NCBI GenBank assembly: GCA_016795505.1 | Contig: JAEUHH010000026.1 | Span: 1 to 64,000, forward strand | Length of the DNA stretch: 64,000 nt | Direction of reading: 5' to 3' | Source: Verrucomicrobiales bacterium | GTDB taxonomy: Bacteria; Verrucomicrobiota; Verrucomicrobiia; Verrucomicrobiales; DEV007 | Shown: piece by piece, positions 1 to 8,365 of the stretch | Numbering within the stretch: position 1 is the stretch's first letter | Layout of the letters: every line of letters starts with the position of its first letter | Position numbers and translations under genes: made by a program | The notes under the pieces: generated by a model | What the model saw: only the letters and a program-made list of their open reading frames with translations | Database searches by the model: none | What the model was told of the DNA's origin: nothing

Positions 1-474
1 GCGCGTCCGGAGGACTATCGCTGGTGCGGCTATGCCGAGGCGGTGGCGGGGCGACGCCCGGCGCGGCGGGGGCTGTGCGCGATCTTGAATCACACCAGCC
101 ACGGGGTGAACCGGGACGTGACGTGGGACTACACGGCCGGAATCTATCGGATGCTGCTTTTTGGAAAAGGACTGGAGCAGGAGGCCGATGCGCAGACGGG
201 TCGGAAGGCGCGGCGGGGATTCAGCGCGGAACAGATCGAGGCGGAGGAAAGGCGGGAGGGCAGGCTGTCGATCCCGGAGATCATCCGCTGTCGGGTGCGG
301 TATTTCTGCGATGGGGCGGTCTTCGGCTCGGTGGAGTTCGTGAACGGCGTCTTCGAAGCGAATCGCTGGCGCTACGGCCCGAAGCGGAAGAGTGGCGCGC
401 GCAAGTTGCGGGGCGGCGCCGACTGGGGAGAGTTGCGAACGCTCCGGGACTTGCAGGTGAGGCCGGTGGGATAG
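1..474 (+). CDS. REP-associated tyrosine transposase (RAYT), C-terminal part
   Basis: The reading frame is open from base 1, so the gene starts to the left of the window and only its last 157 codons are seen. It begins with ARPEDYRWCGYAEAVAG, which resembles the stretch that follows the catalytic NPVRAG-type helix in the single-strand-nicking Y1 (HUH) transposases linked to REP palindromes. The catalytic HUH and Tyr residues would lie outside the window. The rest is Arg/Gly-rich and ends in LRDLQVRPVG. Such proteins are thought to act on palindromic REP repeats, and a REP-like family occurs four times further right, though none lies next to this gene. The RAYT call rests on the short conserved segment; a Met at position 43 is internal, not a likely start. 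Confidence 0.6.
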   Translation, partial: ARPEDYRWCGYAEAVAGRRPARRGLCAILNHTSHGVNRDVTWDYTAGIYRMLLFGKGLEQEADAQTGRKARRGFSAEQIEAEERREGRLSIPEIIRCRVRYFCDGAVFGSVEFVNGVFEANRWRYGPKRKSGARKLRGGADWGELRTLRDLQVRPVG

Positions 475-626
475 GTGAGGCTGGTCAGGTCAGATCCGGC
501 GCGGGGGTGGCACCACTTCGACTGTCCGCTGGGGATTGGGGACGCAATGGGCCGGCAGGCGCGTCTTGCCAAACGATCCGCTCTGTGATTGTCTGGTGGG
601 GCCGTTTCCACCCTTCCCGTGATTTT

Positions 627-1871
627 ATGAAAGCCAGCCTGCTCCTGCTCCTCGCCTTGGCCCTCTTGCTGACCGTTCCGATGGCCCTTGCCGAGAGCCG
701 CACGTGGACGAGTGCTGACGGACGCACCTTGACGGCGGAACTCCTCGCCGTCGAGGGAGATCAGGTGACGCTGAAGACGGAGCGCGGCAATTTCCAACTA
801 CCCCTGTCGCGGCTGAGCGAGCCGGACCAGGCCTACGCGAAGGAGTGGAAAGCCAAAAGCGTCGCGCCTCCGACATCCGCGCCGGCTCCGGGCAGCCCGG
901 CGGGCGGTGGCGACACTGACAAATCGCTGGGTGACTTCGCCAATCTCAAACCCGGGGTGTGGCCGAATGCGGTGTCGGCCGATTTCGAGGTGGACCAGAT
1001 CGAGGTCGTGAAGGAGGACAAGGATGCGGGTGAATACGTCTATCGCAGCCCTCATTTCGAGTTCCACAGCCCGCTGAAGCTCTCCACGACGGTGGTGCGG
1101 GAGTTTTCCCGGATCTTCGAGGCGACCTTCGAGTTCATGAAAGCGATGCCGATCGGCTTGTCGCCGAAGCCGAAGGAGGGCGGCCATTATTTCACCCAAC
1201 TCTACGACTCGATGGATGCCTACTACGGGGCCGGCGGGGTGCCTGGCTCGGGGGGGATGTTTTCCTATTCCTGGCGGGGCAGCGAAGTGCTGAAGAGCGA
1301 GATCCATGTGCCGCTGACGAGTCTGGGGGTGGAGTTCACCGGTACCCGCTACATCGTCGACCACGGCAAGCGCAGCGACACGCTGGTGCACGAGATCGCC
1401 CATCAGATGACCGGCCGCTGGCTGCCGGTGCTGCCGGTGTGGTTCAAGGAAGGCCTGGCGGAGACGGTCTCCACCCAACGCTATGACAGTGGCCGTTTCA
1501 CGCTGACGTCGATGGATCGGGCGATCCGGGAGGATGTCACCGAGCGCACCGGTAACGACCGGGAATTCACCATGCTGAATCTGGAAACGCTGATGAACCT
1601 CACCTCCGAGGAGTGGGCCGCGGCGCTGCAGGAGCGGACCGGTGGGGCGGTGAATTACCCGTCGGCGAACCTGCTTTTCTACTATTTTCTCCGCATTGAA
1701 GGGGACGGAAAGGGCTCGTCGATGATCGAATACATGAAGGCGATCGCCGCCGGAACACCGGAGGCGCAGGCCCGCGGGGAGATCCTGATGCGGGGCAAGA
1801 CCTACGCGGAAATCCAGGACGAGGTGGCCAAGGGCTGGCGCAGCCAGGGGCTGCAACTCACGTTTCGCTGA
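627..1871 (+). CDS. secreted SHD1-domain metallopeptidase (DUF1570-like)
   Basis: Protein of 414 residues with a clear signal peptide (about 1-22, hydrophobic Leu run ending in MALAES). Residues about 23-65 form an SHD1-like module (RTWTSADGRTLTAELL), a domain common in exported proteins of Planctomycetota and Verrucomicrobiota. After a Pro/Ala linker comes a gluzincin-like domain with HEIAHQ (an HExxH zinc site) and, 20-odd residues on, WFKEGLAE, whose Glu would be the third zinc ligand; this arrangement fits DUF1570-type peptidases. The ATG at 627 is chosen because it starts the signal peptide; the frame is open further upstream but that sequence is arginine-rich and unlike a protein start. 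Substrate unknown. It stands alone, 150 bp after the RAYT fragment. Confidence 0.75.
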   Translation: MKASLLLLLALALLLTVPMALAESRTWTSADGRTLTAELLAVEGDQVTLKTERGNFQLPLSRLSEPDQAYAKEWKAKSVAPPTSAPAPGSPAGGGDTDKSLGDFANLKPGVWPNAVSADFEVDQIEVVKEDKDAGEYVYRSPHFEFHSPLKLSTTVVREFSRIFEATFEFMKAMPIGLSPKPKEGGHYFTQLYDSMDAYYGAGGVPGSGGMFSYSWRGSEVLKSEIHVPLTSLGVEFTGTRYIVDHGKRSDTLVHEIAHQMTGRWLPVLPVWFKEGLAETVSTQRYDSGRFTLTSMDRAIREDVTERTGNDREFTMLNLETLMNLTSEEWAAALQERTGGAVNYPSANLLFYYFLRIEGDGKGSSMIEYMKAIAAGTPEAQARGEILMRGKTYAEIQDEVAKGWRSQGLQLTFR

Positions 1872-1955
1872 CCGGGCCATGGGTGCAAAACCGGCTGACC
1901 GGGACGGGTTTCGGGGTTATTTTGGCCGAACCGAACCACGAAACCGACCGCTGCC

Positions 1956-2813
1956 ATGACGCTGCCCGCCCTGCACTCCCTGACTCGATCGCAGATCCTG
2001 AAAGTCAGCCACCTGTCCGTCGTCCGCGACGGGCGGGCCATCCTCCGCGATGTCGAGTGGGAGGTGTGCCGCGGTGAACACTGGGCGGTGCTGGGCGCGA
2101 ACGGATCGGGCAAGACCTCCCTCCTCAATGTGGTCCTGGGCTATCTGACGGCCACGACCGGCACGGTGCAGATCCGCGGCCGCGACGCCACCGAGGACGG
2201 CGCGGCGGAGGATTGGGACACGTGGCGCAAGCAGATCGGCTTTGTCTCCAGCAGCATCGCCGGCCTGATCGACCCGGACGAGACCGCCCATGAGATCGTG
2301 ATGGCCGGACGCCATGCGATGGTGAACTACTGGCGCCAACAACGCACTCCGGAGGAGGAAATCGCCGCCGCCCACCAGATCCTGGAGCGCATCGAGTGCT
2401 CCCACCTGGCCCGCCAGCCGTGGCGTTATCTGTCGCAGGGCGAGCGTCAGCGCATCCTGATCGGCCGGGCGCTGATGTCGCCGGATTTGAAAATGCTGGT
2501 GCTCGACGAGCCCTGCGCCGGTCTCGACCCGGTGGCGCGGGAGCACTTCGTCGCTTTTGTCGAGCGGCTCATTTCCCGGAAGCGCAATGCCCCGACTCTC
2601 CTGCTGGTCACGCACCATGTGGAGGAAATCATGCCCTCGGTGACTCATGCGCTGATCCTGAAGGACGGACAGGTCATCGCGGCGGGGGAAAAGTCGCAGT
2701 CTCTGCGCTCGGCGACGCTGACCCAGGCTTTCGGCACGGAATTGATGCTGCGCCGCTACCACGGCCGCTACCGGCTCTATCACTTGGAGGAGGCGGGCAG
2801 CGAGGTCGTTTGA
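1956..2813 (+). CDS. ABC transporter ATP-binding protein, stand-alone
   Basis: 285-residue cytoplasmic ATPase. Walker A is GANGSGKT (residues 47-54), the ABC signature is LSQGERQRILIGRAL, Walker B is MLVLDEPCAGLD, and the H-loop His lies in LLVTHHVEEI, so all residues for ATP hydrolysis are present. The single-domain form and the sequence around LSQGERQR recall ModF/YlmA-like ATPases, which are often encoded without a permease. No permease or binding protein gene is adjacent: the next genes are nuoC on the other strand and a peptidase upstream. The transported substrate, if any, cannot be deduced. The start follows an 84-bp gap after the peptidase gene. Confidence 0.85.
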   Translation: MTLPALHSLTRSQILKVSHLSVVRDGRAILRDVEWEVCRGEHWAVLGANGSGKTSLLNVVLGYLTATTGTVQIRGRDATEDGAAEDWDTWRKQIGFVSSSIAGLIDPDETAHEIVMAGRHAMVNYWRQQRTPEEEIAAAHQILERIECSHLARQPWRYLSQGERQRILIGRALMSPDLKMLVLDEPCAGLDPVAREHFVAFVERLISRKRNAPTLLLVTHHVEEIMPSVTHALILKDGQVIAAGEKSQSLRSATLTQAFGTELMLRRYHGRYRLYHLEEAGSEVV

Positions 2814-2893
2814 CCCTCTCGCGCCCCCGGTGGGGAGGCTCCGCTATTTTTCCGGAAAGCCGGACGCTACGGGAGCCCTCAGGAGCCCGACAA

Positions 2894-3475
2894 TCAAGGC
2901 ATCTCGCGGGAGCGGGGCTCGCGGTGCACCGTGCTGGCGGACGTCGGCGAGGTGACAAACGGGCCGCCGGCGAGGGGCGCGGGATTGGTGAAGGCCACCT
3001 CGGGCAGGTCGCTGACACGGCCGGCGAGGGGGAAATCCTTCCGCAACGGGTAGTAGGGGTAACCCTCCCACATCAGGATGCGGCGCAGGTCGGGGTGTCC
3101 GTCGAAGCGGATGCCCATCATGTCGTAGACCTCGCGCTCGTGCCAGTTGGCCGTAGGCCACAGGTCGGAGGCGGTCGGAGCGGCTTCGTCCTCGGTCAGG
3201 GTGTATTTGACCCGCAGGTGGATGTGCTCGCCGTTGGCCAGGGAATACAGCTCATAGACCATCTCGAAGCGCGGCTCCGAGCCGTAGTGGTCGAGGCTGC
3301 TGATGTCGATGAGATAGTCAAAGCCGAGGGAGTCGCGGCAATGGGCCAGCAGGGCACGGGCGGAGTCGCGGGACACGTCCACGCTGTGCTCGCCGCGGAA
3401 CTCGCGGGTGGCGAGGATGGCCGGGCCGAATTCGGCTTGCAGGGCGCTGACGATATCGGCGGCGGTGCGGCTCAT
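2894..3475 (-). CDS. nuoC: NADH-quinone oxidoreductase subunit C
   Basis: 193-residue subunit of the peripheral arm of respiratory complex I (30-kDa family). The family signature is clear around HEREVYDMMGIRFDGHPDLR, followed by ILMWEGYPYYPLRKDFPL. It is not fused to NuoD: the frame stops after about 40 further residues of Pro/Ser-rich tail. The gene lies 24 bp downstream of nuoB on the same strand, so the two are probably co-transcribed. The expected following gene, nuoD, is missing; an ABC ATPase gene converges instead. The ATG is preceded by a short AT-poor gap and gives a normal N-terminus. Confidence 0.92.
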   Translation of the reverse strand: MSRTAADIVSALQAEFGPAILATREFRGEHSVDVSRDSARALLAHCRDSLGFDYLIDISSLDHYGSEPRFEMVYELYSLANGEHIHLRVKYTLTEDEAAPTASDLWPTANWHEREVYDMMGIRFDGHPDLRRILMWEGYPYYPLRKDFPLAGRVSDLPEVAFTNPAPLAGGPFVTSPTSASTVHREPRSREMP

Positions 3476-3499
3476 GGGCGGAAATCGGAAAAAGGGGGA

Positions 3500-4042
3500 T
3501 CAGGCGTCCACAGGCGCGGGACCGGGCTTCATCTGGGCCAGGGTCGAGTGCTCGCCCTCGATCTTGCGCTGCAACTTCATCAGCCCCTCGATCAGGGCTT
3601 CGGGCCGGGGCGGGCAGCCGGAGACGTAGACGTCCACCGGGATGAGCCGGTCGATCCCCTGCAGCACCGCGTAGCTGCGATACATGCCGCCGGACGAGGC
3701 GCAGGCGCCCATGGCGATGCACCATTTCGGCTCGGGCATCTGGTCCCAGATCCGCTTGACCGCGAGGGCCATTTTGTAGGTCACGGTGCCGGCGACGATC
3801 ATGACATCGCTTTGGCGTGGGGAAAAACGCATCACTTCGGCGCCAAACCGGGAGATGTCGAATCGCGAGGCGCCCGTGGCCATCAATTCGATCGCGCAGC
3901 AGGCGAGACCCATGGGCATGGGCCAAAGGGAGTTTTTCCGCATCCAATTGATGGCGGCGTCCACGCGGGTGAAAATCACGTTGCCCTCGATCTTGGAATC
4001 GTAGGCGGCGTGCTGCAGGGTGGTGGCTTCGGAGACGGCCAT
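3500..4042 (-). CDS. nuoB: NADH-quinone oxidoreductase subunit B
   Basis: 180-residue complex I subunit that holds iron-sulfur cluster N2, the last electron carrier before quinone. The four cluster ligands are visible: Cys48-Cys49 in [10 protein letters not shown], Cys114 in [13 protein letters not shown], and Cys143 in [15 protein letters not shown]. The ATG at 4042 gives the usual short N-terminus; an in-frame ATG 12 codons upstream is possible but adds an unusual extension ([12 protein letters not shown]). nuoA is not upstream; the neighbour is an L,D-transpeptidase gene 90 bp away. With nuoC this forms a two-gene unit split off from the usual nuoA-N order. Confidence 0.93.
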   Translation of the reverse strand: MAVSEATTLQHAAYDSKIEGNVIFTRVDAAINWMRKNSLWPMPMGLACCAIELMATGASRFDISRFGAEVMRFSPRQSDVMIVAGTVTYKMALAVKRIWDQMPEPKWCIAMGACASSGGMYRSYAVLQGIDRLIPVDVYVSGCPPRPEALIEGLMKLQRKIEGEHSTLAQMKPGPAPVDA

Positions 4043-4132
4043 GGCTTTCTCTGGGAAGCCTACGTTACGTGGCGGCAAGGGGGGCGCAAGGGCTTTGTGA
4101 AAGTTTTCACAAGCGTTCCCGACTCGCGTCTG

Positions 4133-4804
4133 TCAGTGGGTGATCGTGACCGGGGTGCCGACGCCGACCTTTTCGAAAATCAGGGGCTGCATTGCCTGGG
4201 GCACGCGGATGCAGCCGTGGGAGGCGGGGAAATCGGGCACATAGCCGACGTGCATGCCCACACCGCCCGGGGTGATGCGCAGCCAGTAAGGCATGGGTGT
4301 GCCGACGAATTCCGCGTTCGGCGAGCGCGGTGGCTTGCGACTGTCGCCATCGGATACGAGGATCGAGCCGCTTTTTCCATCCACCCAGCGACCGTAGAGA
4401 TTGGAGCGCTTTGTCTGGCTCTTTTCGAGGATCTTATAACTGCCGCTCGGAGTATTGTGACCCTGTTTGCCGGTCGAGATCTGGGTTTCGATGACGAGAT
4501 CGTTGCCACGAAAGATCCGGGCGCGCTGCTCGCCGAGGTCGATCTGGATGCGGGCATTCCCGGGGTTCAACTCCGGCAGCAGGTCATCGTCGACGAAGCG
4601 GTAATGCTGGGGAACCTGAGCCGGAGCGGGGGACTTGACCCGCTGGCTGTTGCCCGAAGTGGCGAAGGGTTGCTTGCGGCCGGCCGTGGTGGTCGGTCCG
4701 AGCACGATCTGGCCGGTATCGGAGACCGTGCAGGAAGACAGGGCGAGCAGGCAGGTGAGCGCGAAGCAGAGCGTCGGCCAGGCGATGAGAAGGCGGTGTT
4801 TCAT
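4133..4804 (-). CDS. lipoprotein L,D-transpeptidase (YkuD domain)
   Basis: 223 residues. The start at 4804 begins a lipoprotein signal peptide with lipobox LLALSSC (Cys25). The C-terminal half is a YkuD domain: IQIDLGEQRARIF at its start, TPSGSYKI in the middle, and the catalytic motif SHGCIRVP near residues 197-204, where the Cys is the nucleophile and the His assists it. These enzymes make 3-3 cross-links in peptidoglycan or attach proteins to it. The protein would be anchored to a membrane facing the periplasm. It is on the same strand as nuoBC but is not functionally related to them in any obvious way. Confidence 0.85.
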   Translation of the reverse strand: MKHRLLIAWPTLCFALTCLLALSSCTVSDTGQIVLGPTTTAGRKQPFATSGNSQRVKSPAPAQVPQHYRFVDDDLLPELNPGNARIQIDLGEQRARIFRGNDLVIETQISTGKQGHNTPSGSYKILEKSQTKRSNLYGRWVDGKSGSILVSDGDSRKPPRSPNAEFVGTPMPYWLRITPGGVGMHVGYVPDFPASHGCIRVPQAMQPLIFEKVGVGTPVTITH

Positions 4805-5022
4805 GTTTCGTGAGGAGGCGGAGGCAGGCGGGAAAAAAGCCGGGCCGGCGGATTCGTCAACGCCAATCGGGAAAAATCGGCCGTGCGATCGACTTTGGCT
4901 GGTGGGTGAGGGCTGGTGGATGCGAAACATCTGTTTCACAGGCGGAAATGGGAACGGCTCCGGAATATGATCCAAAAGAACGCGCTTGTCACCCCGACCC
5001 GGTCGGAGCATGCTTACCCCCT

Positions 5023-5901
5023 GTGGACACCGACACCATTTTCCACGCGCTCTTTCGCGACCATCCCGACTGGTTGCGCGAATTGACTGGCTTGCCCCTG
5101 CCTGCCGGGTGTCGGGGATCGTCCCGGTCGCTCAAGCAACTCGAGATCCGCTGCGACCTGTTGCTGGAGCCGCCCGATCCCTGCGACCCACTCTACCTCT
5201 TCGAGTTTCAACTGTATTTCGACCACTCCGCATTCAATCGAGCCGAGTTGGCGCGGCAGATCTTGTGGAAGGGGCTCAACCCGCGCGCCAACTGCAGGCG
5301 TCGCGATTTCAGGCCACGCGAGGTGGAGGCGGTGATCATCTTTGGCTCGCGATCCGAGCTGCCCTCCACCAGTGAACGCCATCCATCGATCCGCGTATTC
5401 TTCATCGACGAACTGCTCGAAGCATTGGCGGCCCGCGTACCCGATTCGCCTCTGGTCGCGGCGCTGAAGCCGCTGAACTGCCCGCTCCCGGAACTTGCGA
5501 AAGACGCCGGGGCACTTTATCGTCGACTCAGAGAGGATACCGGACTGGAACGGGACGACCGTGAGATTCTCATCGAAATTTTTTACAATCTGCTGCTGCA
5601 GCGATTCAAAACCAAGAGCCGGGAGGAAATCAGAGCCATGATCGCCGAATTGACCCCCATTCACGAGACCCGTGTTGGACAGGAGTTGCTGGAGGAAGGC
5701 CTCCAGAAAGGCCGTCAAGAGGGCCGTCAAGAGGGCCGTCAAGAGGGCCGTCAAGAGGGCCGTCAAGAAGGCAGCCGGGAGGCGATCACGGCATTGATCC
5801 TGCGAATGGCTTCGAAAGGGCGTTCTGTTGTCGAAATTTCCGAATGGACGGAACTCCCGATCGAAGAAATCGAGAAAATCCTCAGAGTCGGAGGCAAATG
5901 A
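5023..5901 (+). CDS. DUF2887/Rpn-like PD-(D/E)XK nuclease-family protein
   Basis: 292 residues if started at the GTG at 5023, giving VDTDTIFHALFRDHPDWL, which matches the usual start of the DUF2887 group (DSIFYRLF-type). An ATG at 4948 would add 25 residues. A nuclease-like core is suggested by RCDLLLEP followed by LYLFEFQLYFD, i.e. the spaced Asp and E-x-Q of the PD-(D/E)XK fold found in Rpn/transposase-like proteins. The C-terminal part has five consecutive GRQE units, then a helix-turn-helix-like segment (GRSVVEISEWTELPIEEIEKIL). Such proteins are scattered, often multicopy, and can promote recombination; function here is inferred only. It stands alone between divergent genes. Confidence 0.6.
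   Translation: MDTDTIFHALFRDHPDWLRELTGLPLPAGCRGSSRSLKQLEIRCDLLLEPPDPCDPLYLFEFQLYFDHSAFNRAELARQILWKGLNPRANCRRRDFRPREVEAVIIFGSRSELPSTSERHPSIRVFFIDELLEALAARVPDSPLVAALKPLNCPLPELAKDAGALYRRLREDTGLERDDREILIEIFYNLLLQRFKTKSREEIRAMIAELTPIHETRVGQELLEEGLQKGRQEGRQEGRQEGRQEGRQEGSREAITALILRMASKGRSVVEISEWTELPIEEIEKILRVGGK
5710..5769 (+). repeat. 12-bp tandem repeat, five units, inside the DUF2887 gene
   Basis: Unit GGCCGTCAAGAG repeated in register at 5710, 5722, 5734, 5746 and 5758; the last unit differs by one base (AAGAA). It encodes five GRQE tetrapeptides. Because the unit is a multiple of three, copy-number change would lengthen or shorten the linker without a frameshift. Confidence 0.95.
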
Positions 5902-6089
5902 CGCTGGCGAACTGCCTGCGGGCGGTTCTTTCCGGCGAGATCCGTGCTGGCGACGTTGGCTTGTGCGATGTCGGCCATTTCCCGTGAGGCTGTCCAAACT
6001 CTCGGGTAGAAGCAGTCTGCCGCCACAAATCCCAATCCGCGAATCGGCCATTGCCGAAAAGTGACGGACTGAGGTTTCCTATCCGCCTC

Positions 6090-7523
6090 ATGAGACGCGC
6101 CTTCACCATCCTGTTTGCCCTCGTCCTGCCGCCATTGTCGCCGGCCCAGGACGCTGCCGCCAAGCCAACCCGGCTCCAAGCCGGCGCAGCGGCGGTGGAC
6201 ATTACCCCGGTCGAGTTTCCCCTGAATATGCCCGGTGGTTTCAGCGCCAACGGAGCCGAAAGTGCCCACGACCCGCTCCACGCCCGCGCCGTGGTGTTTG
6301 ATGATGGCGCCACCGCGCTGGCCATGGTCGTGGTGGACAATCTCGGAGTCGCCCCCGAAGTGCAGGACGAAGCCCGCGCCCTCGCATCGGAAAAGACCGG
6401 CATCCCCGTGGATCGCATGCTCATCTGCTCGACCCACACCCACAGCGGGCCTCCCTCGAACGGGAAGGACGGTCCTGCCGGCAGCTACCGAAAGAGACTC
6501 GTCGCTGGCATCGCCGACTCCATCATCCAGGCCCACGCCGCCCGCCAGCCCGCCGCCGTGGGCGCGGCTTCGCATCCGCTGCCGGAGGAAGTTTTCAACC
6601 GCCGCTGGTATCTCAAGCCGGGGAAAATGCCGCCGAACCCTTTCGGCAAGCTCGACACCGTAAAGATGAATCCCGGCACCAGTCCCGATGTCCTCGACCG
6701 GCCCGCCGGTCCGATCGATCCCGACGTGATGGTCATCTCGGTGCGCAACGAGCGCGGTCGGCCCCTCGCGCTGTTCGCCAACTATGCCCTCCACTACGTG
6801 GGCGCGACCCCGAAGGCCCAGATCTCGGCGGATTACTTCGGCGAGTTCGCCCGGCTCATGCCCAACCGGCTGGGAGCCGACGAGCGCTTCGTCGCCATGT
6901 TGTCTAACGGCGCCTCGGGCGACATCAACAACATCCCCTTCACCGTGACGCGTCCGCCCCGCGAGCCCTTCGAGCAGGTCCGCATCGTCGCGCAAAAGAC
7001 GGCCGATGCCGCCTGGTTCGCTCACCGGAAAATCGAGTCCCACGCCGCCGAGGTGCGCATTGGCATGCTCCACCGTGAGGTGGAGCTCGGCTACCGGCGC
7101 CCCACCGAGCAGGAGGTGGCCGATGCGAAGGCCTTTCTCGCCATCACCGATCCCGAGGGCGTCGCCAAGCTGCCGAACCTCGCCCAGACCTACGCCCGTG
7201 GCACCATCGCCGCCGCAGAACGGCCGGAAAAGACCATCAAGGTCAAGATCCAGGCCATTCGCATCGGCGACTTCGCCGTCTGTGGCTTCCCCTTCGAGAC
7301 CTTTGCCGAGATCGGGCTGGATCTGAAAAAACGCAGCCCGTTTTCCCAGACGGTTGTCATCGGTCTCGCCAATGGCCGGCATGGGTACCTCCCGACGCCG
7401 GAACAACACAAACTCGGCGGTTACGAGACCTGGCTCGGCACCAACGTGGTACAGGAGGACGCCTCCACGATCCTCACCGGGCACCTGCTGGAGATGTTGG
7501 CCGAACTCAAGGCGCTGCCGTGA
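6090..7523 (+). CDS. secreted neutral/alkaline ceramidase-like hydrolase
   Basis: 477 residues starting with a signal peptide (MRRAFTILFALVLPPLSPAQ). The mature protein begins RLQAGAAAVDITPVEFPLNM, a hallmark opening of the neutral/alkaline non-lysosomal ceramidase family, and continues with LICSTHTHSGPPS, where the His residues correspond to zinc ligands of that fold. Many bacterial members of this fold act on substrates other than ceramide, so the reaction is uncertain; an amidase acting outside the cytoplasm is the cautious reading. The ATG at 6090 was chosen over one at 6051 because it starts the signal peptide. No partner genes are adjacent. Confidence 0.75.
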   Translation: MRRAFTILFALVLPPLSPAQDAAAKPTRLQAGAAAVDITPVEFPLNMPGGFSANGAESAHDPLHARAVVFDDGATALAMVVVDNLGVAPEVQDEARALASEKTGIPVDRMLICSTHTHSGPPSNGKDGPAGSYRKRLVAGIADSIIQAHAARQPAAVGAASHPLPEEVFNRRWYLKPGKMPPNPFGKLDTVKMNPGTSPDVLDRPAGPIDPDVMVISVRNERGRPLALFANYALHYVGATPKAQISADYFGEFARLMPNRLGADERFVAMLSNGASGDINNIPFTVTRPPREPFEQVRIVAQKTADAAWFAHRKIESHAAEVRIGMLHREVELGYRRPTEQEVADAKAFLAITDPEGVAKLPNLAQTYARGTIAAAERPEKTIKVKIQAIRIGDFAVCGFPFETFAEIGLDLKKRSPFSQTVVIGLANGRHGYLPTPEQHKLGGYETWLGTNVVQEDASTILTGHLLEMLAELKALP

Positions 7524-7550
7524 GTTCGCCGACGTGCGCGGCGCGATCAC

Positions 7551-7610
7551 ACCCTGTTTGGTCTCCGATCAGACCCTGTTGCATCGCCGATGAGACAGGG
7601 TTGCATCGGA
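7551..7610. repeat. REP-like palindromic repeat, family 1, copy A
   Basis: Contains the family core GATCAGACCCTGTTGCATCG (7567-7586) next to a second inverted half (CGATGAGACAGGGTTGCATC). The same core recurs at 35.4, 49.5 and 58.4 kb. The halves CAGACCCTGTTGCATCG and CGATGAGACAGGG can pair, giving a hairpin. Located in the gap after the ceramidase-like gene; the remainder of that gap (7611-7810) shows no gene. Confidence 0.85.
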
Positions 7611-7810
7611 ATCTCTGGCCAACGAACCGAATCCCGCGACAGCCGGACTCGGTGGATTCTTGTGCGATCGTTCAGAGGTGGAGTGTCCGCTTGTTGGGAG
7701 TGGGTGAGGATTGTCTGGTGTGAGTCGTGGGTGGGGTTTATGAATCAGCGGCAGGGCTGCCCCGCTCCCGATCATTGCTGAAACGGCTGTCTCGATTGGT
7801 CTTTCCCCTC

Positions 7811-7915
7811 ATGAAACTCTTTCAGGTCGTTGTCATCGCCGGTTGGTTCGCGGGCTTGGCGCGTGCCGCCACCCTCGAGGCCGATGGCCAGGTCCTGGAG
7901 TGGAAGTCCGAGTAG
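7811..7915 (+). pseudogene. short secreted-protein fragment (signal peptide plus 15 residues)
   Basis: Encodes 34 residues: a convincing signal peptide, MKLFQVVVIAGWFAGLARA, then ATLEADGQVLEWKSE and a stop. Export genes in this window start in the same way (MKxxx, hydrophobic run, AxA), so this looks like the 5' remnant of a deleted secreted-protein gene. No continuation is seen in the other frames before the VOC gene 39 bp on. It could instead be a real small secreted peptide. Confidence 0.4.
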
Positions 7916-7954
7916 ATATCGAATCAATCGCGCGCAGACGCCCTTCCCATCCGA

Positions 7955-8344
7955 ATGAAAACGCCACCGCGCCAGGTCGAATGCACCATTCCCATCCTGC
8001 CGGTTTCCGACCTGCGGAACGCGCTGCGCTTTTACACCGGTCCCCTCGGATTCTCTCTGGACTGGGGTGGAGAACCCACCAGCACCATCGCCTCGGTGTC
8101 CCGCGACGGATGCACCCTGATGCTTTCGGAAACCGGCCCCGACCCGTCGCGCGCTTGGGTTTGGATCGGATTGGAAGACGAGAGCCTCTTTCACGAATTT
8201 CGAAACGCCGGGGTGACGATCCGTCAGGAACCACGGAACTTTACCTGGGCCTACGAAATGAAATTCGAAGATCCCGATGGCAATGTCCTCTGGCTCGGGA
8301 CAGAGCCGAGACAAGATCTGCCGTTCGAGGATTCGGCTTCTTGA
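7955..8344 (+). CDS. VOC-superfamily (glyoxalase/bleomycin-resistance-like) protein
   Basis: 129-residue cytoplasmic protein. The N-terminal pattern TIPILPVSDLRNALRFYTGPLGF and the C-terminal FEDPDGNVLWLGTEP are typical of the vicinal-oxygen-chelate fold (beta-alpha-beta-beta-beta modules). Proteins of this size and kind are usually antibiotic-resistance-like or isomerase-like; the substrate cannot be read from sequence. It has no signal peptide, unlike its neighbours, and ends 21 bp before the nucleoside hydrolase gene, which starts the next run of exported proteins. Confidence 0.8.
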   Translation: MKTPPRQVECTIPILPVSDLRNALRFYTGPLGFSLDWGGEPTSTIASVSRDGCTLMLSETGPDPSRAWVWIGLEDESLFHEFRNAGVTIRQEPRNFTWAYEMKFEDPDGNVLWLGTEPRQDLPFEDSAS

Positions 8345-8365
8345 TGCAACTCCCTCTCTCGGATC

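Noticed and set aside
2396-4813. Long plus-strand open frame of 805 codons across nuoC, nuoB and the L,D-transpeptidase gene
   Set aside because: It is antisense to three genes with clear family motifs; high GC leaves stop codons rare, and the translation has no recognisable domain.
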